A DNA stretch of 64,000 bases from contig NZ_SDOY01000166.1 in assembly GCF_004117935.1 (NCBI RefSeq), positions 78,354-142,353 of the forward strand, given 5' to 3'. A model generated the notes under the pieces. That model was given only the letters and a program-made list of their open reading frames with translations. It was not told the DNA's origin and did not search any database. Shown in pieces: positions 9,493-17,907 of this stretch. Every line of letters starts with the position of its first letter. The stretch's first letter is position 1. A program made the translations under genes and the position numbers. Source of the DNA: Streptomyces roseicoloratus. GTDB lineage: Bacteria > Actinomycetota > Actinomycetes > Streptomycetales > Streptomycetaceae.

Positions 9493-10326
9493 TTACTTGG
9501 CGGCGCGCGCCTCGGTCGGCAACCATCCGAAGGACGCGGCGGCGTCGGCGGCCTTGTACTCCAGGCCCACGAAGCCGTCGTAGCCGGCCTTCGTCAGCTC
9601 GTCCAGGAGCTGCTCCAGCGGCAGTTCGCCGGTGCCCGGGGCGCCTCGGCCCGGCATGTCGGCGATCTGGACGTGACCGGTCCTGTCGGCGTACCGGGCG
9701 ATGACCTGGCTGACGTCCTCGCCGTTCATGGCCAGGTGGTAGATGTCGAGGAGGAACTTGGCGTTGCCGAGTCCGGTGGCCGCGTTGACCTTGTCGACGA
9801 TCTCGATCGCGGACGGCGCGCTCACCAGCGGGTAGAGCGGGGACTCCGGCTTGTTGAGCGTCTCGATCAGCAGGATCGCGCCGACCCGGTCGGCCGCGCG
9901 GGCCGCGAGCACCAGGTTCTCCAGGGCGAGCTCGTCCTGGACGGCCGGGTCCACGCCCTCGACGCGGTTGCCGTAGAGCGCGTTCAGCGCCTTGCAGCCC
10001 ACCGAGGCGGCGAAGTCCGCCGCGACGTCGATGTTGGCGCGGAAGCGGTCCGACTCCTCACCGGGCACGGAGACCGCGCCGCGGTCCGGGCCGGGGAGCC
10101 GGCCGGCATAGAAGTTCAGGCCCACCAGCTGGGTGCCGGCGTCCTCGAGGGCCTTCTTGAGGGCGTCGAGCTCGCTCTGGTCGGGGGTGGCGGTGTCGAT
10201 CCAGGGCCACCACAGCTCGACCGCGGTGAAGCCCGCCGCGGCGGCGGCCGCGGGGCGCTCCAGGAGCGGGAGTTCCGTGAAGAGGATCGACAGGTTCACA
10301 TCGAAGCGCTGGTCCGTGTATCCCAT
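9493..10326 (-). CDS. hyi: Hydroxypyruvate isomerase
   Basis: 277 residues, TIM-barrel of the xylose-isomerase-like superfamily. It interconverts hydroxypyruvate and tartronate semialdehyde. Expected metal and substrate residues are visible: Glu in LLIETLNKPESP, Asp and His in FLLDIYHLAMNGED, His in GHVQIADMPGRG and Glu in GLEYK. The motif HxQxxDxPGRxxPGTGE is characteristic of Hyi. Start ATG 10326. It is first in an operon with glxR, and its promoter carries paired TTCC-N7-GGAA operators laid out like those of gcl. Confidence 0.93.
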   Translation of the reverse strand: MGYTDQRFDVNLSILFTELPLLERPAAAAAAGFTAVELWWPWIDTATPDQSELDALKKALEDAGTQLVGLNFYAGRLPGPDRGAVSVPGEESDRFRANIDVAADFAASVGCKALNALYGNRVEGVDPAVQDELALENLVLAARAADRVGAILLIETLNKPESPLYPLVSAPSAIEIVDKVNAATGLGNAKFLLDIYHLAMNGEDVSQVIARYADRTGHVQIADMPGRGAPGTGELPLEQLLDELTKAGYDGFVGLEYKAADAAASFGWLPTEARAAK

Positions 10327-10342
10327 GAGGGGTCGGCGCTCC

Positions 10343-10407
10343 TTCCGTATTGCGGAAGTAAGTTTCTGTCTGGTGGAAGGTTGCTATCCGGGCGGCCGAC
10401 TTGTCAA
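10343..10407 (-). promoter_or_regulatory. hyi promoter with two tandem TTCC-N7-GGAA operators
   Basis: On the reverse strand a TTGACA (10407-10402) and TAGCAA (10386-10381) pair could be -35/-10, though the 15-bp spacer is short. Two bases after the -10 come TTCC-N7-AGAA (10378-10364), a 6-bp gap, then TTCC-N7-GGAA (10357-10343). Centres are 21 bp apart, the same geometry and order (weaker site first) as at gcl. Confidence 0.68.
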
Positions 10408-10452
10408 GAGGACCTCGCAGGTCCGGGGCTCCCGTGGGCCCCGCACGGGCCG

Positions 10453-10464
10453 TAGCGTGGGGGC
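10453..10464 (+). promoter_or_regulatory. -10 box for a leaderless transcript
   Basis: TAGCGT at 10453-10458 ends 6 bp before ATG 10465 and there is no separate Shine-Dalgarno sequence in the right place. This spacing is typical of leaderless mRNAs in Streptomyces. Confidence 0.5.
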
Positions 10465-10740
10465 ATGGTGCGTTTGAGAGTGGAGTTCACGACCGAGCCG
10501 TTCGACCTCGACGAGGCGCCGGCGCACGCGGTCGTGGCCCGGGAGGTCATTCAGTCGGCCGAGCTGGACGCGGTCGACGTCGGCCCCTTCGGCAACACGG
10601 CCGAGGGCGGCGCGGACGCGGTGCTCACCGCGGTCGACGAGCTGCTGCGCAAGTCCCTGGCGGCCGGGGCCACCCGGGTCTCGCTCCAGGTGAACGTGAT
10701 CGGCGGCGGGGCCGGCGAGGACGGTGAGGGGGAAAGATGA
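10465..10740 (+). CDS. Thiamine-binding (MTH1187/DUF77-like) protein
   Basis: 91 residues. The core VDVGPFGNTAEG...VLTAVDELLRKSLAAGATRVSLQVNVI resembles the small ferredoxin-like DUF77 fold, in which proteins of the MTH1187/YkoF group bind thiamine. It is a short cytoplasmic protein with no membrane segment. Its stop overlaps the start of the next gene (ATGA at 10737-10740), so the two are translationally coupled. A vitamin link is interesting next to a ThDP-dependent Gcl pathway, but the ligand here is not shown. The family call is moderately sure. Confidence 0.62.
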   Translation: MVRLRVEFTTEPFDLDEAPAHAVVAREVIQSAELDAVDVGPFGNTAEGGADAVLTAVDELLRKSLAAGATRVSLQVNVIGGGAGEDGEGER

Positions 10741-11123
10741 CCGAGCATCCCTTGGTCGCGGCGGTGAAACCGCTGGTCGACGCGATGGGCGCCGAGCTGC
10801 TCGGCCCGGAGCAGGCGGAGCAGGACGACGTGGTGCTCGCCTGGGAGGGCGAGGACGTCCTCGCCGTACGGCTGCCGCAGCTCTCGGAGTCCCTGGACCA
10901 CATCCTGGCCGCCATGGAGCGGCGGCACGGGATGCCGCTCTCCGGGCTCGACCGCAAGAGCAAGCAGGAGATCGTGCGGATACTCGAGGCACGAGGTGCC
11001 TTCTCGGTGCGCCACGGCGTGGAGACGGTGGCCGGCGCGCTCGGCGTCAGCCGCTTCACCGTGTACAACTACCTGAACCGCGAGACGGCCCTGAGCAGGG
11101 AAAAGTCTTCCGGGAACGGCTAG
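10737..11123 (+). CDS. HTH_22 (YheO/DauR-type) transcriptional regulator, short form
   Basis: 128 residues. The last ~55 residues, LDRKSKQEIVRILEARGAF then VETVAGALGVSRFTVYNYL, match the helix-turn-helix of YheO/DauR regulators (HTH_22). The first ~70 residues are a short acidic domain where family members normally have a full PAS_6 sensor, so this is a reduced version. It is coupled to the thiamine-binding-like gene and reads toward the uricase operon, whose promoter starts 67 bp past its stop. It is a candidate for the factor that recognises the TCAAC-N5-GTTGA sites; that is inference. Confidence 0.65.
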   Translation: MTEHPLVAAVKPLVDAMGAELLGPEQAEQDDVVLAWEGEDVLAVRLPQLSESLDHILAAMERRHGMPLSGLDRKSKQEIVRILEARGAFSVRHGVETVAGALGVSRFTVYNYLNRETALSREKSSGNG

Positions 11124-11189
11124 TTGATCATCTCTCGCCGAAAGCCGTCGTCCACATGCCGGGACGGCGGCTTTTGTGTCACCGAGTTT

Positions 11190-11230
11190 TCAACAAAGTG
11201 TTGACGTGGTGTTGCGGAGGGCGTTAGCTA
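11190..11230 (+). promoter_or_regulatory. Uricase operon promoter with TCAACA-N3-TGTTGA operator
   Basis: A perfect 15-bp palindrome lies at 11190-11204. Its right arm runs into the -35 box TTGACG (11201-11206), and TAGCTA follows 18 bp later (11225-11230). The site, its phase with the -35 box and the spacer equal those at katA. Confidence 0.74.
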
Positions 11231-11278
11231 TCCGCAGCCCGTCCGACGCACAGCGAAAAACAGCCACGGAGGCTTCCC

Positions 11279-11797
11279 GTGACTTCAGGTACGACTCCGG
11301 GCCTCGCCCGGTTCAACACCTCGGCGGAGGGTGACGCCGTCACCGCGCTCCACGAGGTGTGCTCCAGTTCGGCGTGGGGGAGCAAGATCCTCGCCCAGCG
11401 CCCGTTTGCCACCGCCGAAGCCCTCTTCCTCGCCAGCGACGCCGCCATGGCCGAGCTGACCGCCGAGGACCTGGCCGAGGCGATGGCGGGCCACCCGCCG
11501 ATCGGTCGTCCGAAGGCAGGGGACCCGACCTCCTCCCGCGAGCAGAGCGGGATGGCCGGCGCCTCCGCGGAACTCAAGGCCGAGATGCTCGAACTGAACC
11601 TGGCCTACCAGGACAAGTTCGGCCATGTCTTCCTCATCTGCGCCACCGGCAGGACCGGCGAGCAGATGCGCGACGCCATCCGGGAACGGATCGAGAACTC
11701 GCTCGAGCAGGAGCGGGAGATCGTCCGCACCGAACTGGGCAAGATCAACCGCATCCGTCTGACCCGTCTCGTCGAGACCACCGAGGAAGAGAACTGA
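11279..11797 (+). CDS. uraD: OHCU decarboxylase (2-oxo-4-hydroxy-4-carboxy-5-ureidoimidazoline decarboxylase)
   Basis: 172 residues from GTG 11279 (GGAGG 6 bp upstream). It performs the last step from urate to (S)-allantoin. The catalytic His lies in GHPPIG (about residue 78), followed by the conserved SREQSG and the C-terminal helix YQDKFGHVFLICATGRT, all hallmarks of the family. It is the first gene of the operon uraD-uraH-uricase; its stop TGA shares one base with the ATG of the next gene. Confidence 0.95.
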   Translation: MTSGTTPGLARFNTSAEGDAVTALHEVCSSSAWGSKILAQRPFATAEALFLASDAAMAELTAEDLAEAMAGHPPIGRPKAGDPTSSREQSGMAGASAELKAEMLELNLAYQDKFGHVFLICATGRTGEQMRDAIRERIENSLEQEREIVRTELGKINRIRLTRLVETTEEEN

Positions 11798-12204
11798 TGA
11801 GCACCGACACCACGGCCTCGGTGTCCACCCACATCCTGGACACCAGCATCGGCCGGCCGGCCGAGGGCGTGGCCATCACCCTCGCGGCCCGCGCCGGCTC
11901 CGACGCCGACTGGGTCGCCCTGGGCGGCTCCGCCACCGACGCGGACGGGCGCTGCAAGGACCTCCCGGCCCTGCCGGAGGGCACGACCCACGTGCGCCTC
12001 GACTTCGAGACCGAGGCGTACTTCCTGAGCAAGCAGAACCAGCAAGCCGAGGCGCAGCAGGACGCCCCCGCGAATCGGGACAGCGGTGCGGCCGGAGCGT
12101 TCTTCCCGGAGGTGGCGATCACGTTCGCCGTCGTGCCGGGCGAGCACTACCACGTACCGCTGCTGCTCAACCCGTTCGGCTACTCCGTTTACCGAGGGAG
12201 CTAG
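11797..12204 (+). CDS. uraH: 5-hydroxyisourate hydrolase (transthyretin-like)
   Basis: 135 residues. It opens 5-hydroxyisourate to OHCU. The N-terminal STHILDTSIGRPAEG and the C-terminal tetrapeptide YRGS are signatures of HIU hydrolases (as opposed to true transthyretin). The protein is about 20 residues longer than usual because of a Gln/Ala-rich insertion (residues about 76-98) between two strands. It starts at ATG 11797 overlapping the uraD stop, so it is translationally coupled. Confidence 0.95.
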   Translation: MSTDTTASVSTHILDTSIGRPAEGVAITLAARAGSDADWVALGGSATDADGRCKDLPALPEGTTHVRLDFETEAYFLSKQNQQAEAQQDAPANRDSGAAGAFFPEVAITFAVVPGEHYHVPLLLNPFGYSVYRGS

Positions 12205-12209
12205 CAGAC

Positions 12210-13133
12210 ATGCCCACGATTCTCGGCCAGAACCAGTACGGCAAAGCAGAGAACCGCGTCGTCAAGATCACGCGCGACGGCGGCACGCACCACATCAAGG
12301 ACCTGAACGTCTCCGTCGCCCTCTCCGGCGACCTCGACGACGTCCACCTCACCGGCTCGAACGCCCACTGCCTCCCCACCGACACGACGAAGAACACGGT
12401 CTTCGCGTTCGCCAAGGAGTACGGCATCGAGTCCGCCGAGCAGTTCGGCATCCACCTCGCCCGCCACTTCGTGACGAGCCAGGAGCCCATCAAGCGGGCC
12501 CGGATCCGGATCGAGGAGTACGCCTGGGAGCGCATCGCCAGCTCCGACGCCAACTCCAAGTTCATCGGCGCCGACGAGGTCAACCACTCCTTCGTCCGCA
12601 AGGGCCAGGAGACCCGCGTCACCCAGATCACCTTCGACGGCGCGAAGTGGGAGGTCATCTCCGGCCTCAAGGACCTCGTCGTCATGAACTCCACCAACTC
12701 GGAGTTCTGGGGCTACATCAAGGACCAGTACACCACCCTCAAGGAGGCGTACGACCGGATCCTCGCCACCCAGGTGTCGGGCCGCTGGCGGTTCAACTGG
12801 ACCGAGGACGACCAGCGCATGCCGAACTGGGAGCGGTCCTACGAGCAGACCCGCAAGCACATGCTCGAGGCCTTCGCGGAGACCTACTCGTACTCCCTGC
12901 AGCAGACGCTGTACCAGATGGCCACGCGGATCATCAACCACCGCTCGGAGATCGACGAGGTCCGCTTCTCGCTCCCGAACAAGCACCACTTCCTGGTCGA
13001 CCTCGAGCCCTTCGGCCTCAAGAACGACAACGAGGTCTACTACGCCGCCGACCGCATGTACGGCCTCATCGAGGCCACCGTCCTCCGGGACGGCGCCACG
13101 GCGCAGATCCCGGTCGACATGACCAACCTCTAA
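12210..13133 (+). CDS. uox: Urate oxidase (uricase)
   Basis: 307 residues, the usual size of cofactor-free uricases with two T-fold domains. It oxidises urate to 5-hydroxyisourate and H2O2. Visible conserved segments: GQNQYGKAENRVVKI with the catalytic Lys, PTDTTKNTVFAFAKE with the catalytic Thr, and the second-domain LPNKHHFLVDL. It starts 5 bp after the uraH stop. No C-terminal peroxisome signal, as expected for a bacterium. The H2O2 made here is probably handled by the catalase at 6872-8329, which shares its operator type. Confidence 0.97.
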   Translation: MPTILGQNQYGKAENRVVKITRDGGTHHIKDLNVSVALSGDLDDVHLTGSNAHCLPTDTTKNTVFAFAKEYGIESAEQFGIHLARHFVTSQEPIKRARIRIEEYAWERIASSDANSKFIGADEVNHSFVRKGQETRVTQITFDGAKWEVISGLKDLVVMNSTNSEFWGYIKDQYTTLKEAYDRILATQVSGRWRFNWTEDDQRMPNWERSYEQTRKHMLEAFAETYSYSLQQTLYQMATRIINHRSEIDEVRFSLPNKHHFLVDLEPFGLKNDNEVYYAADRMYGLIEATVLRDGATAQIPVDMTNL

Positions 13134-13148
13134 GCGGCACTGAGTGAC

Positions 13149-13184
13149 CCGGTCCCCGTCCGCCCGCAGTCGGGCGGGGACCGG
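13149..13184. terminator. Hairpin between uricase and the NCS2 permease
   Basis: Outer arms CCGGTCCCCG (13149-13158) and its complement (13175-13184) enclose a second short CCCG/CGGG stem. It could terminate or attenuate transcription into the permease gene 24 bp further on. Confidence 0.6.
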
Positions 13185-13207
13185 CACCAGACCGGAGGGA
13201 ACCTCAC

Positions 13208-14626
13208 ATGGCACTGCCCGCAAAGGGGCCGGCATCTGCCGAAGGCCCGTGTACCACCCCGTCGTCCAGCACGGCCGCGGCCCCGGCCGCCTGCCACCCC
13301 GTGGACGAGAAGCTCCCCGCCTCGCGGCTCGTCCCCGCCGCACTCCAGCACATCGCCGCGATGTACGCGGGCGTCGTGACCCCTCCGCTCATCATCGGCC
13401 AGGCCGTCGGCCTGGACGCCGCCGGGATGACCCGGCTCATCGCCGCCAGCCTGCTCATCGCCGGCTGCGCCACCATCCTGCAGACCATCGGCCTCGGACG
13501 CTTCGCCGGAAACCGGCTGCCGTTCGTCAACGCCGCTTCCTCGGCCGGTATCGCGCCCATGCTCGCCATCGCCGAGACCAGCGCGGAAGGCCACCAGCTG
13601 CCCGCCATCTACGGCGCGGTCATGGTCGCCGGAGTGTTCTGCCTCGCCGTCGGCCCCTTCTTCGGCCGGCTGCTCCGCTTCTTCCCGCCGCTCGTCACCG
13701 GCGTCGTGATCACCCTCATCGGTGTCACCCTGATGCCCGTACCGGTGGGCTGGGCGCAGGGCGGCGACAAGAACGCCGCCGACTTCGGAGCGATGAAGTA
13801 CCTGGCGCTCGCCGGCTTCACCCTCGTCGTCATCCTGCTCTTCCAGCGCTTCGGCAAGGGCTTCGTCAAGCAGATCGCCCTGCTCCTCGGCCTCTTCATC
13901 GGCACGCTCGCCGCGATCCCCTTCGGCATGGCGGACTTCACCGCCCTGCGCGAGGCGCCGGTCGCCGCGCTGCCCGCGCCCTTCGCCTTCGGCGCCCCCG
14001 AGTTCCAGCCCGCCGCGATCCTCTCGCTGTGCATCGTCATGCTGGTCCTGATGACGGAGTCCAGCGCCGGCATGCTCGCCCTCGGCGAGATCTGCGAGCG
14101 GCGCAGCGACGGGAAGACCATCACCCGGGGCCTGCGCACCGACGGCATCGCGACCCTGCTCGGTCCGGTCTTCGGCGGCTTCCCCACCTCGGCCTTCGCG
14201 CAGAACGTCGGCGTCGTCTCCCTCACCCGGGTGCGCAGCCGCTACGTGGTCGCCGTCGCCGGCGGCGCCCTGCTGGTCCTCGGCGCCTTCCCGGTCCTCG
14301 GCGCGGTCGTCTCGCTGGTGCCGATGCCGGTCCTCGGCGGCGCGGGCATCGTGCTCTTCGGCTCCATCGCGGTCAGCGGCATCCGTACCCTCTCGGAAGC
14401 CGGGCTCGACGACAGCTCCAACATCATCCTGGTGGCCGTCGCGCTCGGAGCGGGCATCATCCCGCTCGCCGCCCCCACCTTCTACGCCGGATTCCCCGCC
14501 TGGGCGCAGACCGTGCTCGGCTCCGGCATCAGCGCGGGCGCGCTCGTGGCCGTCCTGCTGAATCTGTTCTTCCATCATCTCGGCACCCGGAGCCGTCAGG
14601 CGGCCCCGGCACTCAAATCCTCCTAG
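13208..14626 (+). CDS. NCS2 (nucleobase:cation symporter-2) permease
   Basis: 472 residues and about 12-14 membrane segments. It likely imports xanthine, urate or uracil with protons or sodium. Family motifs: LQHIAAMYAGVVTPPLIIG in TM1, TESSAGMLALGEI in TM8, and AQNVGVVSLTRVRSR before TM10. A ~28-residue Ala/Pro/Ser-rich cytoplasmic tail precedes TM1. It has a GGAGG site 10 bp upstream of ATG 13208 and lies in the uricase operon behind a hairpin. Substrate: urate or xanthine by context. Confidence 0.92.
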   Translation: MALPAKGPASAEGPCTTPSSSTAAAPAACHPVDEKLPASRLVPAALQHIAAMYAGVVTPPLIIGQAVGLDAAGMTRLIAASLLIAGCATILQTIGLGRFAGNRLPFVNAASSAGIAPMLAIAETSAEGHQLPAIYGAVMVAGVFCLAVGPFFGRLLRFFPPLVTGVVITLIGVTLMPVPVGWAQGGDKNAADFGAMKYLALAGFTLVVILLFQRFGKGFVKQIALLLGLFIGTLAAIPFGMADFTALREAPVAALPAPFAFGAPEFQPAAILSLCIVMLVLMTESSAGMLALGEICERRSDGKTITRGLRTDGIATLLGPVFGGFPTSAFAQNVGVVSLTRVRSRYVVAVAGGALLVLGAFPVLGAVVSLVPMPVLGGAGIVLFGSIAVSGIRTLSEAGLDDSSNIILVAVALGAGIIPLAAPTFYAGFPAWAQTVLGSGISAGALVAVLLNLFFHHLGTRSRQAAPALKSS

Positions 14627-14674
14627 GGTCCTGCCGTGCCCACCGATCCCCTCTGGAATGAAGGAAGCACCGCC

Positions 14675-16066
14675 ATGGCAGCACCTTCGGCAGCCACCCA
14701 GCGCATCGTCATCGAGAACGCGGCGATCGCCACCGTCGACGCGAACGACACCGAGTACGCCACCGGCCACCTCGTCGTCGCCGACAACAAGATCGAGTCC
14801 CTCGGTGCCGGCAAGGCCCCCGAAGGCCTGGAGAACGTGGTCCGGCGGATCGACGCCACCGGTCACCTGATCACTCCGGGTCTGATCAACACCCACCACC
14901 ACTTCTACCAGTGGATCACCCGGGGTCTCGCGACCGACCACAACCTCTTCAACTGGCTGGTCGCGCTCTACCCGACGTGGGCGCGGATCGACGAGTCGAT
15001 GGTGCGGGTCGCGGCCCAGGGCTCGCTCGCGATGATGGCGCGCGGCGGTGTCACCACCGCGATGGACCACCACTACGTGTTCCCGCAGGGCTCCGGAGAC
15101 CTGTCCGGCGCGATCATCGGCGCCGCCGCCGACATGGGCGTCCGCTTCACCCTCGCCCGCGGCTCCATGGACCGCAGCGAGAAGGACGGCGGCCTGCCGC
15201 CGGACTTCGCCGTCGAGACCACCGAGGGCGCGCTCGCCGCGACCGAGGAGACGGTGAAGCGCTACCACGACGCCTCCTTCGACTCCATGACCCAGGTCGC
15301 GGTCGCCCCCTGTTCGCCCTTCTCCATCTCCACCGAGCTGCTGCGCGAGGGCGCCGCGCTCGGCCGCCGGCTCGGGGTGCGGATGCACACCCACGGTTCG
15401 GAGACCGTGGAGGAGGAGAAGTTCTGCCACGAGCTGTTCGGCATGGGCCCGACGGACTACTTCGAGTCCACCGGATTCCTCGGCGAGGACGTGTGGATGG
15501 CGCACTGCGTCCACATGAACGACTCCGACATCGCGGCCTTCGCCCGCACCAGGACGGGTGTCGCCCACTGCCCGTCGTCCAACGCGCGCCTCGCCGCCGG
15601 CATCGCCCGCGTACCCGACATGCTCAAGGCGGGCGTGCCCGTCGGCCTCGGCGTCGACGGCACCGCCTCCAACGAGTCGGGCGAACTGCACACCGAGCTG
15701 CGCAACGCGCTCCTCATCAACCGGCTCGGTGCGCACCGCGAGGCCGCGCTCAACGCCCGCCAGGCCCTGCGCCTCGGCACCTTCGGCGGTGCGCAGGTCC
15801 TCGGCCGCGCCGACAGCATCGGCTCCCTCGAGCCGGGCAAGCTCGCCGACTTCGTCCTGTGGAAGATCGACGGCCTCGGCCACTCGTCGATCGCCGACCC
15901 GGTCACCGCCGTCGTCTTCGGCGCGGCCGCCCCGGTCACCGCGTCCTTCGTCAACGGCAGGCAGATCGTCGAGAACAACCGACTGCTGACCGCCGACGAG
16001 GACCAGATCGCGCGCGACGCGCGCGCGGAGGCCCAGCGCCTGGCCCGCATCACGGCCCAGGGCTGA
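14675..16066 (+). CDS. 8-oxoguanine deaminase-like amidohydrolase
   Basis: 463 residues. Zinc-dependent deaminase of the TrzN/AtzB/8-oxoguanine deaminase branch; products would be urate (from 8-oxoguanine) or xanthine (from guanine). The HxH zinc pair is in LINTHHHFYQW, followed by MHTHGSETVEEE, AHCVHMN and the zinc Asp in LGVDGTASNES. ATG 14675 was preferred to 14636 because the alignment-like start IVIENAAIATVD begins just after it and GGAAG lies upstream. Lying between two purine permeases and after uricase, 8-oxoguanine to urate is an attractive reading, but guanine is not excluded. Confidence 0.85.
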   Translation: MAAPSAATQRIVIENAAIATVDANDTEYATGHLVVADNKIESLGAGKAPEGLENVVRRIDATGHLITPGLINTHHHFYQWITRGLATDHNLFNWLVALYPTWARIDESMVRVAAQGSLAMMARGGVTTAMDHHYVFPQGSGDLSGAIIGAAADMGVRFTLARGSMDRSEKDGGLPPDFAVETTEGALAATEETVKRYHDASFDSMTQVAVAPCSPFSISTELLREGAALGRRLGVRMHTHGSETVEEEKFCHELFGMGPTDYFESTGFLGEDVWMAHCVHMNDSDIAAFARTRTGVAHCPSSNARLAAGIARVPDMLKAGVPVGLGVDGTASNESGELHTELRNALLINRLGAHREAALNARQALRLGTFGGAQVLGRADSIGSLEPGKLADFVLWKIDGLGHSSIADPVTAVVFGAAAPVTASFVNGRQIVENNRLLTADEDQIARDARAEAQRLARITAQG

Positions 16067-16082
16067 TCCCTCCCCAAGGAGT

Positions 16083-16110
16083 CCGACCGAGGGGGACGGC
16101 CCTCGGTCGG
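16083..16110. terminator. Terminator after the deaminase gene
   Basis: Perfect 11-base arms (16083-16093 and 16100-16110) with a 6-base loop, 16 bases past the stop. Confidence 0.75.
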
Positions 16111-16148
16111 TCGCCGTGGACCCAAGCGGGGTCCGCGGCAGCCGGACC

Positions 16149-16185
16149 GGGGGGTGTGCGTACGCCCTGGCGTACCGCACCCCCC
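16149..16185. terminator. Second hairpin between deaminase and NCS2 permease
   Basis: Left arm from 16149 and right arm ending at 16185 pair over about 15 bp with one bulge, with a two-base loop. The remaining leader to 16361 is C-rich and single-stranded in appearance; I see no gene in it. Confidence 0.6.
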
Positions 16186-16361
16186 GGGTCGGTGAACCCG
16201 TGTCCGCACCCCCACCGGACGCGCCGTCCCCGTGCCGCACCCCCTCCGCCGGCGCACCGCCCCACCCGCGCAACGAGCCGCACCTCCTGCACCCGCACCG
16301 CATCGCACCACCTCCCTGACACCCTCGTCGCCGCCGACGTGTAACCGACCGGAGGACCGCC

Positions 16362-17813
16362 GTGGCTGCCAAGCCCCAGGTTCGCAATGCACAAGACGCA
16401 GGATCCGACCTCGATGACGACCGGACCAGACATCCGGTCGACGAGACCCTGCCCCCACTGAAGATGCTCACCAGCGGCCTGCAGCACGTGGCCGCCATGT
16501 ACGCGGGCGTCGTCGCCCCGCCGCTGATCGTCGGAGCGGCCGTGGGCCTCTCCGGCACCGAACTCACCTTCCTCACCGGTGCCAGCCTCTTCACCGCCGG
16601 CCTCGCCACCTTCCTCCAGACCCTCGGCGTCTGGAAGATCGGCGCCCGGCTGCCCTTCGTCAACGGCGTCACCTTCGCCGGCGTCGCCCCGATGCTCGCG
16701 ATCGTCGACACCACGAAGGACAAGGCCGACGCCCTTCCCGTCATCTTCGGCGCGATCATCGTCGCCGGACTCCTCGGCTTCATCGCCGCCCCCTGGTTCT
16801 CCCGCCTCGTGCGGTTCTTCCCGCCGGTCGTCACCGGCACCGTCATCACCCTCATCGGCGTCTCGCTGCTGCCGGTCGCCTTCGGCTGGGCACAGGGGCC
16901 CAGTCCCGCGGCCGACGACTACGGCTCGACCACCTATCTGTCGCTGGCCGCCATCACGCTGGTCATCGTGCTGCTGCTGCGCCGCTTCACCCGCGGCTTC
17001 CTCAAGCAGGTCGCCGTGCTGGTCGGTCTCGTCCTCGGCACGCTGATCGCCATACCCTTCGGCGTCGCCGACTTCAGCCCGGTGACGGAGGCCGACGTCG
17101 TCGGCTTCCCGACGCCCTTCCACTTCGGCGCCCCGCAGTTCGCCCTCGCCGCGATCATCTCCATGTGCGTGGTCATGCTGGTCTCCATGACCGAGTCCAC
17201 CGCCGACATGCTGGCGCTCGGCGAGATCGTCGAGCGGCCCGCCGACGAGAAGACCATCGCGGCCGGACTGCGCGCCGACACCCTGGGCTCCGCGCTCAGC
17301 CCGCTGTTCAACGGCTTCATGTGCAGTGCCTTCGCGCAGAACATCGGCCTGGTCGCCATGACCCGCATCCGCAGCCGCTTCGTGGTCGCCTGGGGCGGAG
17401 GATTCCTGCTCCTCATGGGCCTGTCGCCGGTGGCTGCCTCGCTGATCTCGGTCGTGCCGCGACCGGTGCTCGGCGGCGCGGGCGTCGTCCTCTTCGGCTC
17501 GGTCGCCGCGAGCGGCATCCAGACGCTGGTCAAGGCCGGACTGGAGAAGGACAACAACGTGCTGATCGTGGCCGTCTCGCTGGCCGTCGGCATCGTCCCC
17601 ATCACGGCGCCGGAGTTCTACCACGCCTTCCCGGAAACCGCGAAGATCATCCTGGACTCCGGCATCTCCACCGGCTGCGTCGCCGCCGTGCTGCTCAACC
17701 TGGTCTTCAACCACCTGGGCAGGAACCGCGACGACGACACGGTGACCGCGCCCATGGAGCCCGGCGACGACATCTCCGGGACCGCCGCGGCCAAGGCGGT
17801 GCACGTCCACTGA
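16362..17813 (+). CDS. NCS2 purine permease
   Basis: 483 residues from GTG 16362 (GGAGG 6 bp upstream). It is a paralogue of the permease at 13208 with the same signatures (LQHVAAMYAGVVAPPLIVG, TESTADMLALGEI, AQNIGLVAMTRIRSR). The C-terminal extension of ~35 acidic residues is unique to this copy. Two terminator-like hairpins lie upstream, so it is probably a separate unit. Two NCS2 copies around the uricase operon suggest transport of different purines (for example urate and xanthine/guanine). Confidence 0.92.
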   Translation: MAAKPQVRNAQDAGSDLDDDRTRHPVDETLPPLKMLTSGLQHVAAMYAGVVAPPLIVGAAVGLSGTELTFLTGASLFTAGLATFLQTLGVWKIGARLPFVNGVTFAGVAPMLAIVDTTKDKADALPVIFGAIIVAGLLGFIAAPWFSRLVRFFPPVVTGTVITLIGVSLLPVAFGWAQGPSPAADDYGSTTYLSLAAITLVIVLLLRRFTRGFLKQVAVLVGLVLGTLIAIPFGVADFSPVTEADVVGFPTPFHFGAPQFALAAIISMCVVMLVSMTESTADMLALGEIVERPADEKTIAAGLRADTLGSALSPLFNGFMCSAFAQNIGLVAMTRIRSRFVVAWGGGFLLLMGLSPVAASLISVVPRPVLGGAGVVLFGSVAASGIQTLVKAGLEKDNNVLIVAVSLAVGIVPITAPEFYHAFPETAKIILDSGISTGCVAAVLLNLVFNHLGRNRDDDTVTAPMEPGDDISGTAAAKAVHVH

Positions 17814-17907
17814 GCCACCCGGCCCCCCTCCCGCCCGCCCCGGCCCCCGCACCCACCGCGGGGTCCGGGGCGCCGGCCGTTCACGCCCGGCACGCCCGGG
17901 GCCGGCC

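Noticed and set aside
13130..16855. A 1,241-residue antisense reading frame over the purine operon
   Set aside because: Stop-free because of third-position GC bias opposite real genes; its sequence is low-complexity Gly/Asp/Arg/His.
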